From Actinomycetota bacterium (GTDB lineage Bacteria; Actinomycetota; Actinomycetes; Nanopelagicales; Nanopelagicaceae): a stretch of DNA of 14,330 nt. The DNA is taken from positions 1 through 14,330 of the forward strand of contig WLGP01000006.1 in assembly GCA_009703165.1 (NCBI GenBank), read 5' to 3'. The notes under the pieces are model-generated. The model did no database searches, was not told where the DNA came from, and was given only the letters and a program-made list of their open reading frames with translations. Both the position numbers and the translations under genes were made by a program. How positions within the stretch are numbered: position 1 is the stretch's first letter; each line of letters begins with the position of its first letter. Of this stretch, positions 1-6,749 are shown piece by piece.

Positions 1-481
1 ACTCTGAATCTCTTATCTCCTTCATCGCCGATTTGCGCAGATCAGATGGCATGCGATCTATAAAGAGAATCCCATCTAAGTGATCGTTCTCATGTTGCAG
101 AGCCCGAGCTAGAAATTCACTTCCCTCGACAGTGATGGGCTCTCCATGCATGTTAAATCCTTGAGCAACTGCCCGAAGTGCGCGTGGAGTTTCGTAACGA
201 AGTTCGGGAAACGAGAGGCATCCCTCTTCACCATCTTGAAGTTCACTGCTGAGCGTCAGCGTTGGATTAACGAGATGGCCAAGAACATCATCTACATGCC
301 AGGTGAAGACTCTGAGCGGGACACCGATCTGAGGAGCGGCAAGACCTGCTCCAGGAGCATCCAACATCGTATCGATGAGATCGCTGACTAGGTTTCGCAA
401 CTCTTTATCAAAATCGAGTACCGGCGATGCTGGGGTCACCAGAACGGGATCACCAAATAGTCGAATCTCTTGAATTGCCAT
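1..481 (-). CDS. def: Peptide deformylase, 3' end cut by window edge
   Basis: Removes the N-terminal formyl group from nascent proteins in the cytoplasm. I translated the reverse strand from the ATG at 481-479 and obtained 160 residues without a stop before the edge. All three family motifs are present: GAGLAAPQIG (residues 44-53), EEGCLSFP (85-92, metal ligand Cys88) and QHENDHLDG (129-137, metal ligands His130 and His134, catalytic Glu131). The family is usually 165-190 residues, so only a short C-terminal tail is missing. It starts 20 bases after the priA stop, probably as the last visible member of the same transcript. No convincing Shine-Dalgarno precedes the ATG. Instead TAAGAT sits exactly 6 bases upstream, compatible with a leaderless start. 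In many bacteria def is followed by fmt, which may lie just off the left edge (inference). Confidence 0.95.
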   Translation of the reverse strand, partial: MAIQEIRLFGDPVLVTPASPVLDFDKELRNLVSDLIDTMLDAPGAGLAAPQIGVPLRVFTWHVDDVLGHLVNPTLTLSSELQDGEEGCLSFPELRYETPRALRAVAQGFNMHGEPITVEGSEFLARALQHENDHLDGILFIDRMPSDLRKSAMKEIRDSE

Positions 482-487
482 GAGGCT

Positions 488-493
488 ATCTTA
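488..493 (-). promoter_or_regulatory. Possible -10 box for leaderless def transcript
   Basis: TAAGAT on the minus strand fits the actinobacterial -10 pattern TANNNT. It is followed by six bases and then the def ATG, so a transcript starting 6-7 bases downstream would begin at the start codon. The def ATG lacks a good ribosome binding site, which fits. No recognisable -35 lies 16-18 bases upstream, and six-base TANNNT matches are common by chance. Confidence 0.22.
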
Positions 494-501
494 ACTCACA
501 A

Positions 502-2403
502 CTAAGATTGCGAAGGGTTAAGTGAGTATGGATCAATACGCATATGCGGCAAAGACTTCTTTGATGTTGCGCGTTTCTTGCGATATGTAACGACGAAATC
601 TGCAAGTTCTTCTCCGCCTTCTTGATCTACCGTGAGTATCACCCGCGATTGTGATGGGCTGAACTTATTCGGTCCCAAGATTCTGGCACTAGGTGGAAGT
701 CGGCCATCTCGGATTGCGCCATTGATGCCGGTGATAAAGGTGGAGACTTCGCTATCTTCAAAATCAAGGGTTATCGCCCGTACATACGGCGGAAGAAGCG
801 CTTGTTCACGCTCTCTCAACTCTCGTGAAAGTAAGGGAGATAGATTCCAACGCGATAAGGCAGCGACGATGGGGTGAGCGCTATCGATAACAACGCAGAT
901 CTTTCCCTGCGGATTGCTCAAAGATGAGGTTTGCATAATCGACTCGCGAGCACGTTCTTGAGCTCGAAGATCAAGTTGAGCAAAGAGGCCATCTCCATCA
1001 ATGATGACAACCGCCTGATATCCCCCGGCAATGGCCGGTGCCATGCCTGCTGTTGCAAGAACAAGAGAGTGCTTTTCTGATACTTCTTTGACGGGATGTT
1101 CGGCATCTGACGTGTAGATTGCAAAACCGGGAAAGGCTCTGCCTATCTCTTGCGCAAACCGGATACTGCCTCGTCCAAGGAGAACTGATTGCGTAGATTT
1201 GCACCAGGCACAACTCCATGTTGAACTCTTAGCGCTGCAGAGTGAACAGATGAATCCGGAATCTGCCGATGGTTGAGAGATCTTTCCGCCGCACTGGCAG
1301 AGTGCAATATTTCGACATGACTTGCAGGCTACGGCATGGGCATAACCTTTGCGTGGAACAAGGAAGAGGACGCTCCCCTTGCTGAGGGCTTTACGAATCG
1401 GAGCGAAGATGCGATCGGGCAAGAGCTCGCCGTAACTTTGTGGAAATGCGGTGGCATCCATCTTTGCGCGTTTCCCAGAGAGCGTTACGAAGCCGCGTTC
1501 GATCAGTAACGAAACCTCAGATGATGGAGAGAACCCCGCAAAGGTGAGATCTATCCCCGAGATCTGAGAGCGAATGATCGAGACGTCACGAGTGTTCCAG
1601 CCTGGCGATCTGACCTCGTAGTGAGATTGGGATCCTTCTCTATAGATCACCATCGTCTGCAAGTTTTGAATAGGCGCAAAGATTGCCCCACGAGTTCCGA
1701 TAACGACCTGCGAAGCACCTGTTGCAACCTGAAGATAGTTGGAATATCTGGCACTACGTGGAAGAGATGCATCCAAAATCGTATGTTCAATACTGCGTTT
1801 AGTCAGTACCTCTTGCAGGAGGGCCACTTCTCTGGCTTCAGGTAGAACGATAAGAACTCCACCTAATGATCTACGTTTTTCAATCCATGTCGCCATCGTC
1901 TCAAATGGATCTTCAGATGGCGTGAAGAGGTAGTACGAATGGGAAGATCCTCGCTTCTTGCTCTTCTGCGAGGAAGTATCGGTCACTGAAAAATTTAAGG
2001 TTTTCTCCACAGTCGCCACTCGTGGTGGTACCGCAGATGTAGCAACATCCATCACCGAGCCACCCCAACGCCCGGCTGTGGCGTTGATTAAGGCAATGAC
2101 TTCTGCGTTCAGTAATGGAACCGGCGAGAGCACCTTCTCAATGAATTTAAGTTCTCTGCTCTGACTAGAGGCGGTCCTCTGGATTACGAAACCATCGACT
2201 AGACGCCCTGCGAAATTGACCGAAACCCTTACTCCGAGAGTGATCTTTGAATCAAGATCGCTCGGAACAAGGTAATCATAGATCGGCTCTAGATGAGGCA
2301 CTCCAGTATCAACCCAGATGCGAGCAACCGGTTCAATCGATGCAGCATCATGGTGCGGCCTTGAACTCTCTTGAACCTTCAAACGCAATTTCGCTGAGGC
2401 CAT
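502..2403 (-). CDS. priA: Primosomal protein N' PriA, helicase-degenerate actinobacterial type
   Basis: Replication-restart protein thought to recognise stalled forks and help reload the replisome. The protein is 633 residues from the ATG at 2403-2401. The N-terminal DNA-binding region (about 25-130) and C-terminal domain (LPPY near 537-540) are recognisable. The helicase core is decayed: where Walker A (GxTGSGKT) belongs, around residues 155-189, there is only a stretch containing FTPSEDP. The GTR motif (236-238) is kept, but the DEEH box is replaced by YREGSQSHY (254-262). Eight cysteines form the zinc region (360, 363, 369, 371, 386, 389, 398, 401). The second pair is C-x-C rather than the usual C-x2-C. 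Loss of the ATPase motifs is known in actinobacterial PriA, so this is probably a structural rather than unwinding protein. The ATG is preferred to a TTG at 2409 because AGGG lies 7 bases before it. The gene follows metK by 21 bases. Confidence 0.9.
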   Translation of the reverse strand: MASAKLRLKVQESSRPHHDAASIEPVARIWVDTGVPHLEPIYDYLVPSDLDSKITLGVRVSVNFAGRLVDGFVIQRTASSQSRELKFIEKVLSPVPLLNAEVIALINATAGRWGGSVMDVATSAVPPRVATVEKTLNFSVTDTSSQKSKKRGSSHSYYLFTPSEDPFETMATWIEKRRSLGGVLIVLPEAREVALLQEVLTKRSIEHTILDASLPRSARYSNYLQVATGASQVVIGTRGAIFAPIQNLQTMVIYREGSQSHYEVRSPGWNTRDVSIIRSQISGIDLTFAGFSPSSEVSLLIERGFVTLSGKRAKMDATAFPQSYGELLPDRIFAPIRKALSKGSVLFLVPRKGYAHAVACKSCRNIALCQCGGKISQPSADSGFICSLCSAKSSTWSCAWCKSTQSVLLGRGSIRFAQEIGRAFPGFAIYTSDAEHPVKEVSEKHSLVLATAGMAPAIAGGYQAVVIIDGDGLFAQLDLRAQERARESIMQTSSLSNPQGKICVVIDSAHPIVAALSRWNLSPLLSRELREREQALLPPYVRAITLDFEDSEVSTFITGINGAIRDGRLPPSARILGPNKFSPSQSRVILTVDQEGGEELADFVVTYRKKRATSKKSLPHMRIDPYSLNPSQS

Positions 2404-2410
2404 AGTCAAG

Positions 2411-2414
2411 CCCT
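2411..2414 (-). promoter_or_regulatory. Ribosome binding site deciding the priA start
   Basis: AGGG on the minus strand is followed by seven bases and then ATG (2403-2401). The in-frame TTG at 2409-2407 is only one base from AGGG, too close for normal initiation, so the ATG is the better start. Confidence 0.55.
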
Positions 2415-2424
2415 ACAAACTGAT

Positions 2425-3612
2425 CTAGATCGCAGCTCGAAGAGCATCCACTCGGTTAGTTGCTTCCCATGTGAAATCTGGAAGTTCGCGACCAAAGTGT
2501 CCATACGCAGCGGTCTGAGAGTAGATCGGGCGCAAGAGATTGAGATCTGCAATGATCGCAGCAGGGCGAAGATCAAAGACTGATGTCACAGCGCTCTGGA
2601 TCTTTGCAACGGGAACAGTCTCTGTACCAAATGTCTCAACGAAGACACCAACTGGATGAGCCTTTCCAATTGCATATGCAACCTGAACTTCACAGCGCGT
2701 TGCAAGACCTGCTGCAACGACATTCTTTGCAACCCATCGCATCGCATATGCAGCAGATCGATCAACCTTTGAAGGATCCTTGCCGCTAAATGCGCCTCCA
2801 CCATGGCGAGCCATGCCGCCATATGTATCGACGATAATCTTTCGACCAGTGAGACCGGCATCTCCCATAGGTCCACCGATGACAAATCGACCGGTTGGGT
2901 TGATAAGCACGCGCAGATCCTTCTGAGGAAGATCAATCTTTGAGAGCACTGGCTTGATGACATGCTCGATAATCTCTGGGGTTAACTTCTTGGCAACATC
3001 TACATCTTCGGCGTGCTGGCTTGAGATCACAACGGTATCGAGAGCGATCGCCTTTGCGCCGTCGTATTCGATAGTTACTTGAGTCTTTCCATCTGGACGA
3101 AGGTATGCGAGTGCACCGCTCTTGCGAACAGCTGTGAGCTGCTGCGCCAATTGATGTGCCAGGTAGATCGGAAGCGGCATGAGCTCTTTTGTATCATCGC
3201 ATGCATAGCCAAACATCAGACCTTGATCACCGGCTCCTTGTAGATCAAGCGGATCAACGGCTGAGTCAACGCGATGCTCAACAGCATCATTGACACCCTG
3301 GGCAATATCTTGCGATTGCTGACCAATTGAGATTGAGACGCCACAGCTATTTCCATCAAAACCTTTAACTGAAGAGTCATAACCAATATCAATGACGGTA
3401 TCGCGAACGATCCCCATGACATCTGCATAACCATCAGTTGTTACTTCACCTGCGACATGCACCTGACCGGTGGTAATCAGCGTTTCAACAGCTACGCGGC
3501 TCTTTGCATCCTGCGAAAGGAGCGAGTCGAGGATCGCATCAGAGATCTGATCTGCAATCTTGTCTGGATGACCTTCGGTCACTGATTCTGAGGTAAAGAG
3601 GCGTTTTGACAT
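2425..3612 (-). CDS. metK: S-adenosylmethionine synthetase
   Basis: Makes S-adenosylmethionine from methionine and ATP in the cytoplasm. It is full length at 395 residues (family about 380-410). Signature elements are the N-terminal GHPDK (14-18, ATP binding), [12 protein letters not shown] (126-137), the glycine-rich [10 protein letters not shown] loop (271-280) and a C-terminal [15 protein letters not shown] segment (361-375). The ATG at 3612 lies only four bases after the coaBC stop. AGG lies eight bases before the ATG, and it falls inside the end of coaBC, so translation of the two is probably coupled. There is no room for a SAM riboswitch or a private terminator upstream. The coaBC-metK-priA order is standard in actinobacteria. 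Confidence 0.97.
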   Translation of the reverse strand: MSKRLFTSESVTEGHPDKIADQISDAILDSLLSQDAKSRVAVETLITTGQVHVAGEVTTDGYADVMGIVRDTVIDIGYDSSVKGFDGNSCGVSISIGQQSQDIAQGVNDAVEHRVDSAVDPLDLQGAGDQGLMFGYACDDTKELMPLPIYLAHQLAQQLTAVRKSGALAYLRPDGKTQVTIEYDGAKAIALDTVVISSQHAEDVDVAKKLTPEIIEHVIKPVLSKIDLPQKDLRVLINPTGRFVIGGPMGDAGLTGRKIIVDTYGGMARHGGGAFSGKDPSKVDRSAAYAMRWVAKNVVAAGLATRCEVQVAYAIGKAHPVGVFVETFGTETVPVAKIQSAVTSVFDLRPAAIIADLNLLRPIYSQTAAYGHFGRELPDFTWEATNRVDALRAAI

Positions 3613-3616
3613 TGTC

Positions 3617-4807
3617 CTAACCTAACTTATCTAGAGCCTGATCAAGGAGAAGATCGGCGAGCGTGTCTTTGCTTATGCGTTCAATCTCATGGTGGCTGAT
3701 CACATCGTGGGACGATCTCACCAAGATAACACCTTGGGTCTGACCGCTTCCAAAGATCTCACTACCTGCAACATCGTTGAGGAAGAGGATATCGGCGCTC
3801 TTAGCAAGAAGCTTTCTCTCCCCTTCTGCAAGATCAAGTGAAGTCTCTGCCGCAAAGGCGATAACAATCTGATTCTTCTTTCGAGAGGCAACCGTTGCGA
3901 TGATATCTGGATTTGCAGTTAACTCAATCGCTGTGAGTGCACCCTTCTTAATCTTAGCCGCACTCACCTGCGAAGGTTTTGCATCAGCAACGGCTGCACT
4001 CATTACGAGAACATCTGTTCCATCAAAGTATTTATCAACGTTGCTAAACATCTCTTCGGCTGTCTCAACATTGATGACTGTTAGTCCAGGCAACTCACTC
4101 GTCTGACCATTTGCGCTAATTAAAGTGACTTCTGCACCTCGCTTTGCTGCAGCGCGTGCTACGGCCAAACCCTGTCTGCCTGAAGAGCGATTACCGATAA
4201 AGCGAATCGGATCCAGCGGTTCGCGAGTTCCACCTGCGGTGACGAGCACTTTCTTGCCTGCAAGATCTAGAACGGGATCAGTAATCGCCTTGAACTCTTT
4301 TACGATGCGAGCAGTCTCAGGAAATCTTCCAACACCCACATCACTTCCAGTAAGTCGACCGTGATCGGGCTCCATCACGTGATAACCACGCTCGCGCAGC
4401 AGCTCAACATTGGAGACAGTTGCCGGATTTGCCCACATTGCCGGATGCATCGCCGGAACGATCAACGTTGGAGCGGTACTTGCAAGAAGAGTATTTGTCA
4501 GAAGGTCATCTGCTCGACCGTGGGCAATACGCGCAATGAGATCAGCCGTTGCTGGAGCAATAATGTTGAAGTCGGTCTCTTTACCCAGACGCACATGCCT
4601 GACTTCATCTACTCGCTCCCACACCGTGGTGGTAACAGGCCGACCAGAGAGCGCTTCCCACGTGGCTGCGCCGACGAAGTTGAGGCTTGATGGAGTAGGG
4701 ATGACTGTGACTGCAAAACCTTCATCTTGAAGGCGTCGCAGAAGATCGCATGATTTATATGCGGCAATACCTCCGCCTACGCCAAGAACAACCTCGCGCG
4801 CAGACAC
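3617..4807 (-). CDS. coaBC: Bifunctional phosphopantothenoylcysteine decarboxylase / phosphopantothenate-cysteine ligase
   Basis: Carries out two consecutive coenzyme A steps: CoaB joins cysteine to 4'-phosphopantothenate, and CoaC decarboxylates the product using FMN. The protein is 396 residues. The N-terminal flavoprotein CoaC domain (about 1-178) has GGGIAAYK (11-18), a His in VRHVRLG (His71, candidate catalytic base), PATAD (85-89, in the place of the PASANT motif) and PAMHPAMW (118-125). The substrate-clamp segment reads [12 protein letters not shown] (150-161), so the Cys found there in E. coli Dfp is not conserved; from memory other actinobacterial enzymes share this. The CoaB domain (about 184-396) has [12 protein letters not shown] (189-200), [12 protein letters not shown] (202-213), SAAVAD (270-275) and IKKG (286-289). 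The start is GTG at 4807, with AGG eight bases before it, 16 bases after rpoZ. Confidence 0.96.
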   Translation of the reverse strand: MSAREVVLGVGGGIAAYKSCDLLRRLQDEGFAVTVIPTPSSLNFVGAATWEALSGRPVTTTVWERVDEVRHVRLGKETDFNIIAPATADLIARIAHGRADDLLTNTLLASTAPTLIVPAMHPAMWANPATVSNVELLRERGYHVMEPDHGRLTGSDVGVGRFPETARIVKEFKAITDPVLDLAGKKVLVTAGGTREPLDPIRFIGNRSSGRQGLAVARAAAKRGAEVTLISANGQTSELPGLTVINVETAEEMFSNVDKYFDGTDVLVMSAAVADAKPSQVSAAKIKKGALTAIELTANPDIIATVASRKKNQIVIAFAAETSLDLAEGERKLLAKSADILFLNDVAGSEIFGSGQTQGVILVRSSHDVISHHEIERISKDTLADLLLDQALDKLG

Positions 4808-4823
4808 GACTACTACCTAGAAT

Positions 4824-5078
4824 TTACTTTGCAGCAGGATCGAGGTTTTCGATTGTAAGTAAACCTTCGTTAATTTCGCGAAGTGCAATCGATAATGGCT
4901 TCTCATGAACATGCGTCTCAACAAGAGGTCCAACGTATTCAAGGAGACCTTCGCCAAGTTGTGAGTAATAAGCGTTAATCTGACGTGCGCGCTTTGCAGC
5001 GTAGAGAACGAGGCTGTACTTAGAGCCGCTCTTATCTAGCAGTTCATCGATTGGTGGATTGGTAATTCCGTCCATCAT
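4824..5078 (-). CDS. rpoZ: DNA-directed RNA polymerase omega subunit
   Basis: Small subunit that helps fold and hold the beta' subunit in RNA polymerase. It is 84 residues, within the family's usual 80-110. The diagnostic block runs from [20 protein letters not shown] (7-26) into [12 protein letters not shown] (27-38). The C-terminal [10 protein letters not shown] (65-74) also matches the family. Two ATG codons lie in tandem at 5078-5073. AAGG sits 5 bases before the first and 8 before the second, so either may be used. It follows gmk, as in most bacteria, after a 53-base gap that is the largest between genes here. Confidence 0.95.
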   Translation of the reverse strand: MMDGITNPPIDELLDKSGSKYSLVLYAAKRARQINAYYSQLGEGLLEYVGPLVETHVHEKPLSIALREINEGLLTIENLDPAAK

Positions 5079-5090
5079 TGCCCCCTTGAG

Positions 5091-5096
5091 ATTTTA
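5091..5096 (-). promoter_or_regulatory. Possible -10 box of an internal rpoZ promoter, within a 12-base palindrome
   Basis: TAAAAT on the minus strand matches TANNNT and lies 12 bases before the rpoZ ATG, upstream of AAGGGGG. It is part of the perfect palindrome GATTTTAAAATC (5090-5101), the most AT-rich spot in the gmk-rpoZ gap. A TTGTGG lies 19 bases upstream, which is longer than ideal for a -35. The 53-base gap (5079-5131) is the only intergenic space here able to hold a promoter. It contains no convincing hairpin terminator. Confidence 0.25.
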
Positions 5097-5131
5097 AAAT
5101 CAAACGCGTGAGCCGCCACAATCTATGGCCG

Positions 5132-6007
5132 CTACGAATGAGCCAATCTTATCAGGCTGGCGACCACGTGTTCGACCTGATCATTGACCAGGATATGGTC
5201 GAAAAAGGGCGACTGAGCCATCTCTTCTTGGGCTAGAGCAAGTCTTTCTGCACGCCGCTCAGGAGAATCAGTTGCCCGCCCCTCTAGGCGAGAGACCAGC
5301 TCTTCCCATGTAGGAGGTTCGAGAAAGACAAGAACGGCATCGGGCCAATTGGCCTTCACCTGCTTCGCGCCTTCAATATCAATCTCAAGGAGGACATCAC
5401 GACCATGCGAGAGAGCATCGAGAACTGGTTGACGTGGTGTTCCGTATCGAGCACCAGCAAAAGATGCCCACTCAAGGAAATGTCCATTAGATATCGCGCG
5501 ATCAAACTCTTCATCACTCATAAAGATGTAATCATGTCCATGTGATTCAGTATGTCGAGGCGAACGGGTTGTTGCAGATACGCTCACCCAGAAATCTTCA
5601 CGTTTGCGAATCTCTTGCGAGACGGTGCTCTTTCCTACTCCCCCTGGGCCGCTGAGAACTACCAGCCTGCCATCGTGGAGATCATGACGTGGAATAGCAA
5701 ACTCCTTGATGAGTGATTGTCGCTGATGAATTCCAAGACCCAAGAGTCGACGCGTATGAGAGATTGCAAGTCTATCTAAGATCGCAACAGCTCTCACTTT
5801 TCCCACACCGCTAATTGATTCAAGTAGCTCTGCAATTCGCATCTTAGATACCGCTTCGTCGTTCTCTGAAAGATCGAGTACCTCTTTGATCGTTAACTCA
5901 CCAGATCGAATCGCAGCTTTTACCTCTGCTCTCCGTGTACGGGAGCGCTTTGCTTTCTCAAGGGCTTGGGCCCTCTGCGCATCAGTGAGTACTGGCGGGC
6001 GATTCAT
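5132..6007 (-). CDS. gmk: Fusion of mIHF-type nucleoid protein with guanylate kinase
   Basis: A continuous 291-residue reading frame holding two proteins normally encoded by adjacent genes. Residues 1-104 match actinobacterial integration host factor (mIHF): LTDAQRAQALEKA near the start, a basic helix (17-31), SKMRIAELLESI (54-65) and the helix-turn-helix ISGVGKVRAVAILDRL (65-80) followed by THTRRLLGLG-like residues (84-92, HTRRLLGLG). Residues 114-291 are a complete guanylate kinase, which phosphorylates GMP to GDP: P-loop GPGGVGKST (120-128), GMP-binding SATTRSPR (144-151), FAGARYGTP (183-191), LEIDIEGAKQV (207-217) and lid GRATDSPERRAERL (243-256). Ordinary Gmk is about 185-210 residues. 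The ATG at 6007 is 20 bases after pyrF and lacks a clear Shine-Dalgarno; TAGATT lies 6 bases upstream. The joint carries a perfect AAGGAG, suggesting a once-separate gmk start. Domain identity is confident; the biological effect of the fusion is unknown. Confidence 0.92.
   Translation of the reverse strand: MNRPPVLTDAQRAQALEKAKRSRTRRAEVKAAIRSGELTIKEVLDLSENDEAVSKMRIAELLESISGVGKVRAVAILDRLAISHTRRLLGLGIHQRQSLIKEFAIPRHDLHDGRLVVLSGPGGVGKSTVSQEIRKREDFWVSVSATTRSPRHTESHGHDYIFMSDEEFDRAISNGHFLEWASFAGARYGTPRQPVLDALSHGRDVLLEIDIEGAKQVKANWPDAVLVFLEPPTWEELVSRLEGRATDSPERRAERLALAQEEMAQSPFFDHILVNDQVEHVVASLIRLAHS
5693..5707 (-). promoter_or_regulatory. Perfect Shine-Dalgarno and in-frame ATT at the mIHF/Gmk joint
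   Basis: Codons 101-102 of the fusion read AAG GAG (5707-5702), identical to the consensus ribosome binding site. Six bases later, in frame, comes ATT (codon 105, 5695-5693), just before the guanylate kinase domain. No in-frame ATG lies near the joint (Met56 and Met163 are the nearest). ATT is a rare start codon in bacteria. The site may be the relic of a separate gmk start, a weak internal start giving a Gmk of about 187 residues, or coincidence, because Lys-Glu codons readily give AAGGAG. Confidence 0.35.
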
Positions 6008-6013
6008 GGATGT

Positions 6014-6019
6014 AATCTA
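6014..6019 (-). promoter_or_regulatory. Possible -10 box for leaderless mIHF-gmk transcript
   Basis: TAGATT on the minus strand is followed by six bases and then the ATG at 6007, the same geometry as at def. The ATG has no recognisable ribosome binding site. No good -35 is seen 16-18 bases upstream, so the call rests on spacing and on the missing Shine-Dalgarno. Confidence 0.25.
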
Positions 6020-6027
6020 GACGAAAA

Positions 6028-6729
6028 CTATCCTTTAATGGAGTCGACGATCTGCGCAGCGCGAGATGCCATAGCCGCTGCTCCCTGACTCCATCTTGAA
6101 GTTATCGGACGGCCAATCACAAGATAGTTAGCACCGAGGGCTATAGCCTGCGCTGGTGTCATCGTTCGAACTTGATCGTCAGTGACTGATTCATCGGAGG
6201 GCCGAACCCCTGGAGTAATGATCTCAACCGTGGATGGGACAACCGCGCGTATGGCCTCAATTTCATAGGGTGAACAGACAATCGATGTGGCACCTGCATC
6301 GGTTGCTACTCGAGCCAAGTTGGTAGCGGTTTCAAGAGAGCCACTCGAGTATCCAAGCTGGTTGAGATCGTCATCAGAAAGTGATGTAAGAACTGTTACC
6401 GCAGTTATCGATGTCTGCGTTACCGCTTCAACTGCTGCCGCAACTATCGCTGCACCTCCTGTCGCATGAACCGTAAGGAATCGAGGATGCAGATGGTCGA
6501 CTACCCCGGCAGCCTTCTTCACGGTATTGGGGATGTCATGAAGCTTGAGGTCAAGGAAGATCGATGCGCCACTTTCCTTAGCGATCGCCTCAATTCCTTG
6601 GCTGCCAAATGTTAAGTAGAACTCGAGCCCTAACTTATAGATATCAATACTTTCGCGAGTTGCATCTATCCATGCACGCGCGGTGTCAAAATCTGATGTA
6701 TCTACGGCGAGAATAATTGGACTTGTCAT
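6028..6729 (-). CDS. pyrF: Orotidine 5'-phosphate decarboxylase, type 1
   Basis: Final step of UMP synthesis: decarboxylates OMP to UMP. It is 233 residues, a TIM barrel of normal length for the type 1 (E. coli/B. subtilis) subfamily. The catalytic set is visible: Lys32 in YKLGLE, then Asp60, Lys62 and Asp65 in LDLKLHDIPNTV. The phosphate-binding parts are TPGVRP (172-177) and IGRPIT (205-210). Well-known actinobacteria such as Mycobacterium and Streptomyces carry the longer type 2 enzyme of about 270-280 residues, so the subtype is notable. The start is ATG at 6729 with AAGGAAG seven bases before it, 20 bases after the pyrD stop. Confidence 0.96.
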   Translation of the reverse strand: MTSPIILAVDTSDFDTARAWIDATRESIDIYKLGLEFYLTFGSQGIEAIAKESGASIFLDLKLHDIPNTVKKAAGVVDHLHPRFLTVHATGGAAIVAAAVEAVTQTSITAVTVLTSLSDDDLNQLGYSSGSLETATNLARVATDAGATSIVCSPYEIEAIRAVVPSTVEIITPGVRPSDESVTDDQVRTMTPAQAIALGANYLVIGRPITSRWSQGAAAMASRAAQIVDSIKG

Positions 6730-6749
6730 CGTTTAACTTCCTTCATCAC

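Noticed and set aside
146..391. Plus-strand open frame at the left end
   Set aside because: It lies antisense to def, whose three family motifs read cleanly on the minus strand.
2404..2409. TTG start of priA at 2409
   Set aside because: AGGG is only one base from the TTG but seven from the following ATG at 2403.
2586..2963. 125-codon minus-strand frame inside metK
   Set aside because: Out-of-frame shadow within metK; composition rich in Leu, Gln, Arg and Ser and no family resemblance.
3613..3616. SAM riboswitch before metK
   Set aside because: Only four bases separate coaBC and metK, leaving no room for a leader structure.
5102..5131. Terminator between gmk and rpoZ
   Set aside because: The GTG...CAC pairing is only three base pairs and no T-run follows; it does not make a believable hairpin.
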